Assembly (NCBI RefSeq): GCF_030271535.1 | Contig: NZ_JASCXJ010000001.1 | Span: 310,001-374,000, forward strand | Source of the DNA: Nocardiopsis sp. ATB16-24 | GTDB taxonomy: Bacteria > Actinomycetota > Actinomycetes > Streptosporangiales > Streptosporangiaceae | Direction: 5' to 3' | Length of the DNA: 64,000 nt | In this document: positions 9,298-18,788 of the stretch, one piece after another | Numbering within the stretch: position 1 is the stretch's first letter | How the letters are laid out: each line of letters begins with the position of its first letter | The notes under the pieces: generated by a model | Seen by the model: the letters and a program-made list of their open reading frames with translations, nothing else | What the model was told of the DNA's origin: nothing | Database searches by the model: none | Program-made: the position numbers and the translations under genes

Positions 9298-10365
9298 ATG
9301 TCCTCAGCCACACCCCCCGGCGCGGCTCCGACCTCCCGGAGACGGTTCCGCGTCGACACGCGCGCCCTGCGCGCCGACCTTCGACTCATGACCCTGGACG
9401 CGACCGCGGCCCTGGCCGTCACCGCGGTGATCTTCGCGCTCCTCTACTTCCGGGTCCACACGGGCGTCTCCCCCACCGTCGTGGTGATGCCGTTCATGGA
9501 CGACGCCCGTCTCTACTGGCTCTACTGGGCCTGTCAGGCCTTCGGTTGGTCCGCCCTGCTCTGGGCGTGGATCACCGTCATGCTCGGGCTGCTGCGCTCC
9601 ACCGCTCCAGGCCGGTGGAGCGTGGTGTCCCACGCCCGCGTCGAGCGCCTGCACCGCACCACCAGCCTGACCACGCTCGGGCTGATGTTCGCGCACGCGT
9701 TCGCCTTCTTCCTCGAACTCGTGAGGGAGAACGCCGACGGCCTCGGATGGGGTCCTTTGGTGGTGTCGGCCTTCGTCGACGTCTTCGTCCCGGGAGGTTA
9801 CGCCTCCGGGACGGGACAGGTGGCGATCCTGCTGGGCCTGATCGCCTTCTACCTGGCGATACCGCTGGGGGCGGCGTTCTACGTGCGCGCCTGGACGGGG
9901 TCCCGGCTGTGGCGGGCCCTGCACCGGTTCGTCATCGTCGTGTACGTGCTCAGCGTGTGGCACACACTGCTGTACGGGACGAACGTGTGGTTCGACGGCT
10001 GGTTCCGGACCGTGGTGTGGGCGCTCCAACTGCCCGTGGCACTGCTCTTCCTGGTCAGGCTGCTGTCACCCCTGCGCCCCTCCGAACGTCTCACCCGGGA
10101 CCGTCTGCTGGGCCCGGACCGGTGGCGGGCGTCGGCCGGTCTCGTCGGTCGCCTCCTCGTGGCGGCGGCCACCGTGGTCCTGCTCCTGGTCACGGTGACG
10201 GGCCGCGACGGCGGCAGGGTCCCGGGGGAGGAGACCGGGGAGATGCTGGTGACCCAGGGCATGGTCTGGGCCGGACTGGCCGTCCTGCTGACCGTGATCG
10301 GGGCGGTGGCCGTCACCGTCGGGAGGAGGACCACCGCACCCGATCCGGTGGAGCCCCCACGTTGA
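9298..10365 (+). CDS. Ferric-reductase-like transmembrane protein (heme domain only)
   Basis: The 355-residue polytopic protein has two histidine pairs spaced as in diheme ferric reductases/NADPH oxidases: His119 and His133 on one helix, His209 and His222 (HRFVIVVYVLSVWH) on another. The FAD- and NAD(P)-binding C-terminal domain of full ferric reductases is absent; two extra C-terminal helices follow instead. This resembles membrane electron-transfer modules of the FRD/MsrQ type. It converges on an operon for a DyP peroxidase, SCO and PCuAC proteins, so a shared role in heme/copper redox chemistry at the membrane is plausible. ATG at 9298 is favoured over ATG 9265 because AGGGA lies upstream; neither start is decisive. 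Confidence 0.8.
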   Translation: MSSATPPGAAPTSRRRFRVDTRALRADLRLMTLDATAALAVTAVIFALLYFRVHTGVSPTVVVMPFMDDARLYWLYWACQAFGWSALLWAWITVMLGLLRSTAPGRWSVVSHARVERLHRTTSLTTLGLMFAHAFAFFLELVRENADGLGWGPLVVSAFVDVFVPGGYASGTGQVAILLGLIAFYLAIPLGAAFYVRAWTGSRLWRALHRFVIVVYVLSVWHTLLYGTNVWFDGWFRTVVWALQLPVALLFLVRLLSPLRPSERLTRDRLLGPDRWRASAGLVGRLLVAAATVVLLLVTVTGRDGGRVPGEETGEMLVTQGMVWAGLAVLLTVIGAVAVTVGRRTTAPDPVEPPR

Positions 10366-10383
10366 CCCCTCTCCGTGGAGGGG
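10366..10383 (+). terminator. Short bidirectional hairpin
   Basis: CCCCTC-TCCGTG-GAGGGG lies exactly between the convergent ferric-reductase-like and PCuAC genes. The stem is only six pairs, so strength is modest. Confidence 0.4.
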
Positions 10384-10391
10384 CGGCGGGC

Positions 10392-10952
10392 TCAGTGGTG
10401 GTCGTGTCCGGAGTCCTCACCGTGTCCCGCGGTCATCGGCTGCACGGGGACGGTGACCGCCACCTCCTCCTCACTGGCGAAGGTCAGGGTGAGGGTGAAC
10501 TCGTCTCCGACTTCGAGGGGGTGGGCGAGGTCGTTGACCATCACGTGGTAGCCACCCGGGGCGAGTTCGGCCTCGCCCTGGGCCGGCACCGGGACCCGCT
10601 CCACCCGGCGCATGACCGCGGCTCCGGAGTCGGTGGTCTCGGTGTCGTGGATCTCCGCGTCGTCGGAGACGTCGGTGGACACCGACGTGAGGGCGTCGTC
10701 GGTCTCGGCGTGGTTGGCCACGCGCAGGTAGACCGCGCCCACCTCGGGGTTGGCCGGTTCGGGCATCCAGGCGTCCCAGACCCGTAGGTGCGCGGTCTCG
10801 GCGTGGCCGCGCCGTTCCTCCCACGCCTCGGTCCGCGCGTCCTGTTCGGTGTCCTGCCCACCGCCGCATCCCGTGGCGAGCAGGAGTGCGGTCAGGGCCG
10901 CCGAAGCGGCGCCGAGTCGGCGATGTCCTCTGGGGGTCCGTACACGCGGCAT
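10392..10952 (-). CDS. PCuAC-family copper chaperone lipoprotein
   Basis: The 186-residue precursor starts MPRVRTPRGHRRLGAASAAL and has a lipobox LLLATGC followed by a Gly/Gln/Asp linker, so it is an exported lipoprotein. The PCu(A)C fold follows, with the ligand set EIH...VMRRV...GGYHVMV in the order H-M-H-M, and a His-rich tail (GHGEDSGHDHH). Such proteins bind Cu(I) outside the membrane and hand it to cytochrome oxidase or other copper enzymes. GAGGAA precedes the ATG at 10952; the frame upstream is spurious. It is the last gene of the minus-strand operon with the DyP peroxidase and SCO. In Streptomyces the comparable set is ECuC, Sco and DtpA. Confidence 0.88.
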   Translation of the reverse strand: MPRVRTPRGHRRLGAASAALTALLLATGCGGGQDTEQDARTEAWEERRGHAETAHLRVWDAWMPEPANPEVGAVYLRVANHAETDDALTSVSTDVSDDAEIHDTETTDSGAAVMRRVERVPVPAQGEAELAPGGYHVMVNDLAHPLEVGDEFTLTLTFASEEEVAVTVPVQPMTAGHGEDSGHDHH

Positions 10953-11055
10953 GGTTCCTCGGGGTCCTCTTCCTGTGCGTTCGTGTCGGGACGTGGTCCC
11001 GTTCCGGTGTCCGATGGTGCTGCGCGCGCCTCTCCGGTGAGATACGGGACCGCGC

Positions 11056-12315
11056 TCAGAACAGGGAGTGCGCCACATGGGGTTCGTCCTCTCTCAGGGG
11101 CGGTACCGCGAACAGGGCGCTCCCCTCGTGCCTGATGTAGGCGTTGAGCGCGTCCCCTCCCTCGTCGAGGTTGCGTTGCACCGCGGTGAAGCCGGTGCGC
11201 GGATCGGCCTGCCACGCGGTGAAGAGCAGGCCCGCCTGCCTGCGGCCTTCGGCGTCCCAGCCCAGGTCGTAGTTGAAGCTCCGGCGCAGCATGCGCGCAC
11301 CCAGGGTGCTCTCGGGGCTGGCGAGCCGGATGTGGGCGTCGCGCGCGATGACCGGTTCCCCTCCGCCGTCACGGGCCGCCAGGTCGGGGAGGTCGTGCTC
11401 TCCGTCGCCTCCCAGGGGCGCCCCGTCGGACAGGCGTCGGCCGATGACCTCCTCGCGTCGCTCGGGTTCCAGTGCGAACCAGTCGTCCAGCAGCATGCGG
11501 ATGCGTCGTACGACCACGTAGGTGCCGCCGTCCATCCAGGCCAGGGGTCTGTCGGTGTGGGAGGCCAGGACCTGGGGACCGAACAGCGCCTCGTCGGGAC
11601 GTGGGTTGACCGTCCCGTCGACCTGTCCCATGAGGTTGCGCGGTGTGGCCCCCGGGTCGGCGGCGGCCACGGCCGACCTTTGGAATCCGGGGAGGGCCCA
11701 GCGCACCCGGGTCCGGTCCCCGGCCGTGCGCAGCAGGTGGTCGACCGCCGAGCTGAGGACCAAGGGGTCCTCAGCGCCCACGTACAGCATCAGGTCCCCG
11801 TCGCACCATGCGGGGTCGAGGTGGTCGGTGCCGAACTCGGGCAGGTCCTCCATCTGTGGCGGACGCCGATCGGCCAGCCCCGCCCGCTCCAGGAGGGAGG
11901 GGCCCAGACCAAGGGTGACGCCCAGGGAGGCGGGGTGCAGGTCCTGGGAGGGAGCGCCCTCCACCAGGGAGGCCAGACCCTCGTCGTGCAGGGAGCGGGC
12001 CTGTTCGCTCCAGGCGGCCAGGACCTCCCTCGCCGTCCGGCGCACGTCCGGCCCGTCCTGGGCCCGTACGTCCACCGCGACCACCTGGACGTTCGCCGGC
12101 ACGGGCGTGAGCAACGCCGGGGGCCTGCCCTCCCGCGGTGCGACCCTGGACCGCGCGGAGACGAGGGCGGGGTCCTCCCCGTCCGCGGTGTCGGTGGCCG
12201 TGCCGGAGAGGTGTCCCGCCAGCCCTCCGGCGCCCAGACCCGCGATCCCGGCCGTCCCCATGGCGGCCAGCAGACCACGGCGTGAGACGTGACCCCGTTC
12301 TCGGTCGCCTCTCAC
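11056..12315 (-). CDS. Tat-exported DyP-type heme peroxidase
   Basis: The 419-residue protein has an N-terminal twin-arginine signal (SRRGLLAAMGTAGIAGLGAG), the DyP-defining GxxDG motif as GQVDGT, and the proximal-histidine region DAHIRLASP. It should be secreted folded with heme bound. The GTG start at 12315 overlaps the stop of the SCO gene (GTGA), so the pair is translationally coupled. This order (SCO, DyP, PCuAC) matches the Streptomyces operon in which DtpA works with copper chaperones in maturation of the copper oxidase GlxA. EfeB of the EfeUOB iron system is the alternative, but no EfeU/EfeO gene is adjacent. The upstream extension to 691 residues in this frame is antisense noise. Confidence 0.92.
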   Translation of the reverse strand: MRGDRERGHVSRRGLLAAMGTAGIAGLGAGGLAGHLSGTATDTADGEDPALVSARSRVAPREGRPPALLTPVPANVQVVAVDVRAQDGPDVRRTAREVLAAWSEQARSLHDEGLASLVEGAPSQDLHPASLGVTLGLGPSLLERAGLADRRPPQMEDLPEFGTDHLDPAWCDGDLMLYVGAEDPLVLSSAVDHLLRTAGDRTRVRWALPGFQRSAVAAADPGATPRNLMGQVDGTVNPRPDEALFGPQVLASHTDRPLAWMDGGTYVVVRRIRMLLDDWFALEPERREEVIGRRLSDGAPLGGDGEHDLPDLAARDGGGEPVIARDAHIRLASPESTLGARMLRRSFNYDLGWDAEGRRQAGLLFTAWQADPRTGFTAVQRNLDEGGDALNAYIRHEGSALFAVPPLREDEPHVAHSLF

Positions 12316-12941
12316 AGCAGTGCTTCCCTGAGCGTGGGCAGGAGCTCGGCGATCTGGTCCGCGTCCACGCCCTCGTCGAACATGCCCGCCGCCTCCCCGT
12401 CGGGCAGCAGCACCACGACACGTCCTCCGTGGGAGACCAGGTAGTCGCCGTCGGTCTCCTCCGGCGCCTCGATGGGGATGCCGTAGTCGGCGGCGGCCTC
12501 GATCGTGGTGTCCATGTCCCCGCGCACCCCCTGGTATCCGGGGTCGAAACGGTCCAGCCAGGAGCGCAGCTGTTCGTCCGTGTCGCGTGCGGGGTCCGTG
12601 CTGACCATGACGACGTCGTAGTCCTCGGCCGTCTCGCCCGCCCGTTCCAGCGCCAGGTCGATCTCGGCCATGGTCATCGGGCACACGTCCGGGCAGCTGG
12701 TGTAACCGAAGAAGAGCAGGGTGAGGCGGTCGTCGGCGACGTCGGAGAAGGTCCAGGGGTCGCCGTCGACCGTGGCCAGTTCCACGCCGGAGGCGGCCAT
12801 CGGATCGTCCGACAGGTCCAGGTAGTACTCCGTCTCCGCGAGGGTGTCGGCCGCGGTCGCCGAGCAGGCGGTGAGCATGGCGAGGGCGGCCGCGGCGGCC
12901 GACACCCGTGCGGCACCGAAGGGGCGCGGTCGGATGGTCAT
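12312..12941 (-). CDS. SCO1/SenC family copper-binding thioredoxin-like lipoprotein
   Basis: The 209-residue protein has a signal peptide ending in a lipobox (AMLTAC), then a thioredoxin-like fold with the copper-binding CxxxC motif TSCPDVCP and the distal histidine in YLVSHGG. SCO proteins deliver or reduce copper for the CuA centre of cytochrome c oxidase, and in actinomycetes some serve other extracellular copper enzymes. It overlaps the following DyP gene by four bases and lies downstream of a histidine-rich membrane protein, all on the minus strand. Confidence 0.92.
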   Translation of the reverse strand: MTIRPRPFGAARVSAAAAALAMLTACSATAADTLAETEYYLDLSDDPMAASGVELATVDGDPWTFSDVADDRLTLLFFGYTSCPDVCPMTMAEIDLALERAGETAEDYDVVMVSTDPARDTDEQLRSWLDRFDPGYQGVRGDMDTTIEAAADYGIPIEAPEETDGDYLVSHGGRVVVLLPDGEAAGMFDEGVDADQIAELLPTLREALL

Positions 12942-13202
12942 GTGTCCTTCTTTCTCGTGTCACCGCGCCCGCGGTCGAGGGTCGTGAGCGGGGCGGCACG
13001 GCGTCTGTCCGGGCCGGGCCGCAGGCTGCGGGCGGGCTCGGTTCGTGGTGCCTCGGTCCGCGGGCACCGTGGGATCGCGACAGGACGCGGCCTGAGGGGG
13101 CGGCGCATACGCGCGGGCCGGGCGCTGTCACGGCGGTCGCGGACCGCCGGACGCGGGTTCCGGCATGGGCTCCGCCTCTGAGGGCGGCGGGACGCCGAAG
13201 GC

Positions 13203-13778
13203 TCAGGCGTCGAGAAGAAGGATAGGCGGGCCTCGCAGGACGCGGGCGTGACGGAGGTAGGGCAGGAGCGACGGGGCGCGCTCGTCACCCCCTCCTCCGG
13301 GGGCGACCGCCCCGGCGGGTGGCACGCAGGCCCGGTCCCGGAAGAGCAGGACCGGCAGGAGGGAGAGCGCCATGAAACGCAGGAACGCGAAAAGCGCGTT
13401 CTCCCCCCGGTGCAGCCACCACGCACTGACCAGCGCGGTCAGCACGTGCACGACGATCATCCACCCTCCGGACGGGGAGGAGGCGATCGCCTCGGTGGTG
13501 GTGTGCGCGGCGTGTCCCCGTCCCGCGTTCTGGGCGTGGCTGAAGGCCACGTGCAGGGCGAACTGTCCCCACAGCATCCAACCGAAGAGCGTCAGCGGTC
13601 CGTGGCGGCGCGCGGCGACGACCCACGACACGCCCAGGACCACGGCGATCCCCATCAGGAGACCGGTGAGGGGGACGTCGTGTCCGGAACAGAGCGCGTG
13701 GCCGTGCGCGGACAGGCTCGCGCACACCAGGGTGAACACCCCGGCGCGCAACGGTCGACACGGTCGGTTCTCGGACAT
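13203..13778 (-). CDS. Histidine-rich integral membrane protein linked to the copper operon
   Basis: The 191-residue protein has about four to five hydrophobic segments (VPLTGLLMGIAVVLGVSWVV; FGWMLWGQFALHVAF; WMIVVHVLTALVSAWW; FLRFMALSLLPVLLF) with histidines at or near their ends (SAHGHALCSGHD, FSHAQNAG, GHAAHTTTE). I do not recognise a named family. Its place immediately upstream of SCO, DyP and PCuAC on the same strand, and the metal-ligand-like residues, suggest copper transport or sensing. The C-terminal RGPP tail recurs in Streptomyces proteins of similar context. Start at ATG 13778 after GAAGGG; the extension upstream is low-complexity. Confidence 0.6.
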   Translation of the reverse strand: MSENRPCRPLRAGVFTLVCASLSAHGHALCSGHDVPLTGLLMGIAVVLGVSWVVAARRHGPLTLFGWMLWGQFALHVAFSHAQNAGRGHAAHTTTEAIASSPSGGWMIVVHVLTALVSAWWLHRGENALFAFLRFMALSLLPVLLFRDRACVPPAGAVAPGGGGDERAPSLLPYLRHARVLRGPPILLLDA

Positions 13779-13951
13779 CCCTTCGATCGTCTCACCTTCG
13801 CGAGGAGACCTCCGAGCGGGGATGGCCCTCACCGACTCCGCACGGCGTTCGTCCGTGTCCGGGGCCGCGAGGCCCGCCCCGAGCGACGCGGGGCGGGCGG
13901 CGGCCCTCCCGAGGTGGCTCCCCGAGGGGCCGCGGCGTTCCTCCAGGTCCT

Positions 13952-14506
13952 CTAGGCCAAAACCAGCTCCGGAGCCGGCTCGGCGGCCTGCCCGGCGGCC
14001 TGTTCCGGGACGGGCTCGGGGGTCGTGTCCGAGGTCGGCGTCCAGGTCGGGTCGGGGACCGGCTCCGAGGCGAGGGCGGGAACGCTGTCCACGTCCTCGA
14101 TCCAAAGACGGATGACCGGCGGGTCGGTGTGCGCCCGCACCGCCGACAGCAGGCCGCCGACGTCGCGGGCCTCCACCATGTCGGTGGGGGTGATCGCCCA
14201 GAAGGACTGCGTGGCCTCACCGAAGTAGACGATCAGGTCACGGTGTCGCGCCTGGACGGCGGCGGCCTGGGCGTGTTCGACGGCGAACTCGGACCGGTGG
14301 CCTCCCAGTCGCGGAAGGTTCTGGGCGCGCCGTGCCCTGCAAGAGGGGTGGCCGCACACGGAAGGGGGCTGCTCCGAAGGCGTCCTCCGGACGTCGTGGA
14401 GGGCGGGCAGTGGGCAGAAGGGCCCGGCGAGCGGAGCACGGTGCGGCTGTGCCGCGAGGGGACGATCCTCGTCGGAACGACGGGGCGAGGGGATAGAGTG
14501 ACGCAT
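13952..14506 (-). CDS. Hypothetical protein with C-terminal Pro/Glu-rich tail
   Basis: The 184-residue protein begins at an ATG preceded by AGAGGA. The first 60 residues are Arg/Pro-rich. A more structured-looking segment follows (HRDLIVYFGEATQSFWAITP, then MVEARDVGGLLSAVRAHT), and the last 45 residues are Pro, Glu and Ala-rich. I recognise no domain or catalytic motif. The middle segment is the only part likely to be conserved. The gene is isolated, with a long non-coding region on its 5' side and the copper operon on its 3' side. Confidence 0.45.
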   Translation of the reverse strand: MRHSIPSPRRSDEDRPLAAQPHRAPLAGPFCPLPALHDVRRTPSEQPPSVCGHPSCRARRAQNLPRLGGHRSEFAVEHAQAAAVQARHRDLIVYFGEATQSFWAITPTDMVEARDVGGLLSAVRAHTDPPVIRLWIEDVDSVPALASEPVPDPTWTPTSDTTPEPVPEQAAGQAAEPAPELVLA

Positions 14507-15547
14507 CAGATCCTCTTTTCCTTACTTATGTGTGGTTTGGTTTGGGGGTTCAGGGCCCGCAGGGTGTTGGCGCACCTTCCGGGCCCGTCTTGTTGCCCGA
14601 CCTTGGTGGAGCACGAGTCTCAGCGATTAGTTATCAGTGTCCCACTAATTTTTGGCCAGGTCATAAGTCAGATAGAACCACACTGCGCGGACCTCCGTGT
14701 CGTCGTTCTCATCTACGCGGGAACGAGGGTCCCCCCTACGACCCACCCCGTCCGAATTCGGTGGGCACATCCCTCCCCCCGACCTCGGATCCGTGTCCTC
14801 CCTTCTCCCTCCCCGGCCTTCCCGGCAGGGCGGAACGGACATGGCGCCGTGCGTCGACGACGCGCCGGGTCCATCTGACCGCCTTCGAATCCGCTGTTCA
14901 CAGGGGTGCCCACGTCTCACTCCGCCACGGACGCCCCGGAACGAACCCACGGCGTCCGCGGACACGACACAACGTCGAGAGATCCTCCGACCCGAGGTCG
15001 ATCGGGACCCACACCGCGGAACCTCCTCAAGGAGCCACCGCCTCACCGGAGAGCGAAATATGACAATCCCACCTTTCTGAGGGCCGATCTCCATTCCCGA
15101 CACTCAAGCCGCAGGACCGCCGGGATCCCTCACGGTGATCGTCACCCTTCCGATCCCGCGACCACGCTTTCTCAGTGAGTCCTTATTTCCACCAATACAC
15201 CGACCGGAAACGTTAACGGCGTGATGTGAGTAGCCCTTTTCGGGGCGATCTTTGCCTCGCGGTCACCTTCGGAACCGCGGGCGACACCGGAACGGAACCG
15301 TCACGGTCCAGCCCCTCGGGCCGCGCGCCTCCAGCCGGGGAGTCGGCCTCCGCCTCGGAGCGCTTCGGGCCCTCGCGCGGCGCGGCCCTCGACGCAAGGC
15401 GTGCGGAACCGACCTCCATGAGACGTTCCCACCAGGGCGGTCACTCTGCGCGATCACCACATCCGCAGGTCGCCACCGAAGTCACCACACAGAGCAATGA
15501 AACATGCCTCTTTTGTAGTTCTCCTCACACTGTACGCTCCCCTGAAA
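14507..15547. other. Long intergenic region without a convincing gene
   Basis: About one kilobase with no frame showing a recognisable domain, a ribosome site in the right place or convincing coding character. It includes a relatively AT-rich patch (about 14,510-14,690) that likely holds the promoter of the minus-strand hypothetical gene, and an ATTAGT/ACTAAT inverted repeat at 14626-14649. The distal part leads into the siderophore promoter. An untranslated RNA cannot be excluded. Confidence 0.5.
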
Positions 15548-15581
15548 TTAGGCTAGCCTCCCCTTGGTTAGGCCGCCCTTA
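15548..15581 (+). promoter_or_regulatory. Two overlapping iron boxes (DmdR/IdeR-type) upstream of desA
   Basis: 15548-15566 (TTAGGCTAGCCTCCCCTTG) matches 14 of 19 positions of the actinomycete iron-box consensus TTAGGTTAGGCTCACCTAA by eye, and 15563-15581 matches 13 of 19. They lie about 85-115 bases before the desA ATG. DmdR/IdeR with bound Fe(II) should repress the operon here. Confidence 0.75.
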
Positions 15582-15663
15582 CCCGTGATGTTCGAACAGA
15601 CCCCCATGCCCGCACTCGACTTTCGGGCGCCGTCGGCATGCCTGTTTCCAGGAGGTCCCTTTC

Positions 15664-17316
15664 ATGAACCCCCCCGCGCGGGCCGTACCGGTCCCGCCGC
15701 ACGGGAACACCCGCACCGGCTCGCGACGGCCGGCCCCGCTCGACCAGGAGAGCGATCCACGGGCTCAGCTGTTGGACGGGCACAGCACCGAGCGCTACCG
15801 CGAACTGACCGCCGAGGCCGCCTCCCGGGTCGCGGGGCGGATCGCACGGGCCAAGGGCCCCTTCACCGGTGCCACCGCCGAGAATCTACGCCCCGGAATC
15901 GACAAGGTCGACCTCGACCGGCCGATCGGTGACCCGGCCACGGCCCTGGACGAACTCGAACACCTCTACCTCGACGACGCCGTCTACTTCCACCACCCCC
16001 GCTACATGGGCCACCTGAACTGCCCCGTGGTGCTGCCCGCGCTGCTCGGCGAGACCCTCCTGTCCGCCGTCAACTCCTCTCTCGACACCTGGGACCAGAG
16101 CGCCGGGGCGACCCTGATCGAGCAACGGCTGATCGACTGGACGTGCGGACGCATCGGCTTCGGCGACGGCTCCGACGGCGTCTTCACCAGCGGCGGTAGT
16201 CAGTCCAACCTTCAAGCCCTGCTCATGGCCCGGGACCAGGCCCACCGGCACGCCGCGGAGGACGGCGGGGCCGAGAACGTCCGACTGGCCGAACTGCTGC
16301 CCCGCATGCGCGTCCTGACGTCGGAGGCCGGTCACTTCAGTGTCGCCAAGTCGGCCGCGCTGCTCGGGCTGGGCTATGAATCCGTCATCACCGTGGCCTG
16401 CGACGATCGCCGGCGTATGCGACCGGACGCGTTGGCCGCACAGCTCAGGCGGTGCCGATCCGAGGGCGCCCTTCCCATCGCGGTCGTGGCCACCGCGGGG
16501 ACCACCGACTTCGGCAGCGTCGACCCGCTGCCCCGGATCGCCGACATCTGCGCCCGTAACGGTGTGTGGATGCACGTCGACGCCGCCTACGGCTGCGGTC
16601 TGCTGGTCTCACGGCACCGACACCTGCTGAGCGGCATCGAACGCGCCGACTCGGTGACCGTCGACTTCCACAAGTCCTTCTTCCAACCGGTCAGCTCCAG
16701 CGCCGTGGTGGTCCGCGACGCCACCGTGCTGCGTCACGTCACCTACCACGCCGACTACCTCAACTCCCGCACCGACGACGGCTCCTCCCACCTGTGCCCC
16801 AACCAGGTCGACAAGAGCCTCCAGACCACACGCCGCTTCGACGCGCTCAAACTGTGGCTGACACTGCGCGTGATGGGCGCCGACGGCGTGGGCGCCCTCT
16901 TCGACGACGTGCTGGACCTGGCCGCCGACGCCTGGTCGTTGCTCGACGCCGACCCCCGTTTCACCGTCGTCACCCGACCCACGCTCAGCACCCTGGTCTT
17001 CCGACGGGTCCTCCCCGGGGCCGCCCCCGAACTCCTCGACGCCGCCAACCGGTACGCGCGGGAGGCGCTGATGGCCTCGGGCCGCGCCGTCGTGGCGCGC
17101 ACGGTGGTGGACGGTCGGGCGTACCTGAAGTTCACCCTTCTCAACCCCAGGACCACGCGGGACGACATCGCCGAGGTCCTGGACCTGCTCGCCGAGCACA
17201 CCGACCGCTTCCTCAGACGACACGGAGCGGCACCCGAGGCGGGTGCCTCGGAACCGACCACGGACACGGTGTCGGCCGACGACGCCCTGTCGACCACCCC
17301 CGGGAGGCACAGTTGA
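15664..17316 (+). CDS. desA: Lysine decarboxylase of desferrioxamine biosynthesis
   Basis: This 550-residue PLP-dependent group II decarboxylase (the glutamate/tyrosine/DOPA decarboxylase fold) has the motif [11 protein letters not shown] with the PLP lysine at Lys337, the [16 protein letters not shown] phosphate-binding region and [10 protein letters not shown]. It makes cadaverine from lysine, the first step of desferrioxamine synthesis. AGGAGG precedes the ATG by eight bases. The N-terminus (about 30 residues) is Pro/Arg-rich and probably disordered. It is the first gene of a four-gene operon behind two iron boxes and ends within the desB start codon region (TTGA). Confidence 0.93.
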   Translation: MNPPARAVPVPPHGNTRTGSRRPAPLDQESDPRAQLLDGHSTERYRELTAEAASRVAGRIARAKGPFTGATAENLRPGIDKVDLDRPIGDPATALDELEHLYLDDAVYFHHPRYMGHLNCPVVLPALLGETLLSAVNSSLDTWDQSAGATLIEQRLIDWTCGRIGFGDGSDGVFTSGGSQSNLQALLMARDQAHRHAAEDGGAENVRLAELLPRMRVLTSEAGHFSVAKSAALLGLGYESVITVACDDRRRMRPDALAAQLRRCRSEGALPIAVVATAGTTDFGSVDPLPRIADICARNGVWMHVDAAYGCGLLVSRHRHLLSGIERADSVTVDFHKSFFQPVSSSAVVVRDATVLRHVTYHADYLNSRTDDGSSHLCPNQVDKSLQTTRRFDALKLWLTLRVMGADGVGALFDDVLDLAADAWSLLDADPRFTVVTRPTLSTLVFRRVLPGAAPELLDAANRYAREALMASGRAVVARTVVDGRAYLKFTLLNPRTTRDDIAEVLDLLAEHTDRFLRRHGAAPEAGASEPTTDTVSADDALSTTPGRHS

Positions 17317-18788
17317 CCGGCCCCACCGCACCCGCCGCCAGCGGCGGAAAGGACCACGTCCACGACTTCGTCGCCGTCGGAGTCGGCCCCTTCAATCTGG
17401 GCCTGGCCTGCCTGACGGCGCCCATCCCCGACCTGGACGGGCTCTTCCTCGACGAGAAACCGGAGTTCGACTGGCACAGCGGCATGCTGTTGGAGGACGC
17501 CGAACTCCAGACCCCGTTCATGTCGGACCTGGTCACCCTCGCCGACCCCACCTCGCCCTTCTCCTTCCTCAACTACCTGAAGGAGTCCGGTCGGCTCTAC
17601 CCCTTCTACATCCGTGAGCGCTTCTACCCCCTGCGCGCCGAGTACGACGACTACTGCCGCTGGGCGGCGCGGAGACTGGGCGACTCCGTCCGCTTCGGCC
17701 GTCGGGTGGAGACGGTGGAGTACGACGAACGGGAGCGCCTCTACCTGGTCCACTGCACCGACACCACGACGGGCGACCGGCACGTCCATCGTGCGCGACG
17801 GCTGGTCCTGGGCACCGGTACACCGCCCCACGTCCCCGAACCGTGCCGGGACCTGCCCGGCGACGCCGTGCACAGCTCCGACTACCTGTCCGCCAGGGAG
17901 GGGCTCCGTGGCAAAGGGAGTGTCACCGTCGTCGGCAGCGGCCAGAGTGCCGCGGAGATCTTCCACGACCTGCTCCAGGGCATGGACGCGCACGGGTACG
18001 CGCTGAACTGGATCACCCGCTCGCCGCGCTTCTTCCCCCTGGAGTACACCAAGCTCACGCTGGAGATGACCTCGCCCGAGTACGCCGACCACTTCCACGG
18101 ACTGCCCGCCCGGACCAGGGACCGGCTCGTGTCCTCGCAGAAGGGTCTGTACAAGGGGATCGACGCCGACCTGATCAACGCGATCTACGACCTCCTCTAC
18201 ACCAGGAGCCGCGGCGGACCGCTGCCCGTGCGCATGATGACCAGTACCGAGGTCACGGGCGCCCGGTACGACGCCACACGCGGCGCGTACGTCCTGGAGC
18301 TGCGCAACACCGATCAGGACCGCGGTTTCACGTTCGCCACCGACGGTCTGGTGCTCGCCACCGGGTACCGGTACCGTCTGCCGCGCTTCCTCGCCCCCAT
18401 CACCGACCGACTCCGCTGGGACGACTCGGGACGCCTGGCCGTGCGCCGCGACTACCGCGTGGACCGGGCCGAGGAGGAGACCTCCGCCGGGGCGGACCAG
18501 GAGGGGTTCGCGCTAGGCGCGGTGTTCGTCCAGAACGCCGAACTGCACACGCACGGCTTCGTCGCCCCGGACCTGGGCATGGGCGCCTACCGCAACTCCT
18601 GCATCCTGCGCGCGATGCTGGGGCGGGAACCCTACGCCGTCGAACGGTCGATCGCCTTCCAGGAGTTCGGCGTACCCGCCGTGAACGCCCCCGAGGCGGG
18701 CATGTCCGCCCCGGGCGTCCCGGTGGGCCCCCGGCCCCCTGGCGCGGGCACCGGAGTGGACGAGACCTCGAAGGCGGCGAAGCGATGA
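17313..18788 (+). CDS. desB: Cadaverine/lysine N6-monooxygenase of desferrioxamine biosynthesis
   Basis: The 491-residue flavin N-hydroxylase has an FAD-binding motif [11 protein letters not shown] near residue 25, an NADPH-binding [12 protein letters not shown] near residue 206 and the family ATGYRYRLP motif, as in IucD/SidA-type enzymes. In this operon it should hydroxylate cadaverine. It starts at a TTG after GGGAGG, overlapping the desA stop (TTGA); homologues start at an equivalent place, and the frame open upstream within desA is a shadow. The C-terminal 30 residues are Gly/Pro-rich. Confidence 0.93.
   Translation: MTGPTAPAASGGKDHVHDFVAVGVGPFNLGLACLTAPIPDLDGLFLDEKPEFDWHSGMLLEDAELQTPFMSDLVTLADPTSPFSFLNYLKESGRLYPFYIRERFYPLRAEYDDYCRWAARRLGDSVRFGRRVETVEYDERERLYLVHCTDTTTGDRHVHRARRLVLGTGTPPHVPEPCRDLPGDAVHSSDYLSAREGLRGKGSVTVVGSGQSAAEIFHDLLQGMDAHGYALNWITRSPRFFPLEYTKLTLEMTSPEYADHFHGLPARTRDRLVSSQKGLYKGIDADLINAIYDLLYTRSRGGPLPVRMMTSTEVTGARYDATRGAYVLELRNTDQDRGFTFATDGLVLATGYRYRLPRFLAPITDRLRWDDSGRLAVRRDYRVDRAEEETSAGADQEGFALGAVFVQNAELHTHGFVAPDLGMGAYRNSCILRAMLGREPYAVERSIAFQEFGVPAVNAPEAGMSAPGVPVGPRPPGAGTGVDETSKAAKR

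Noticed and set aside
14645..15588. Several 80-150 codon ORFs in the gap before desA
   Set aside because: No ribosome sites, no domain-like segments, and they overlap one another on both strands.
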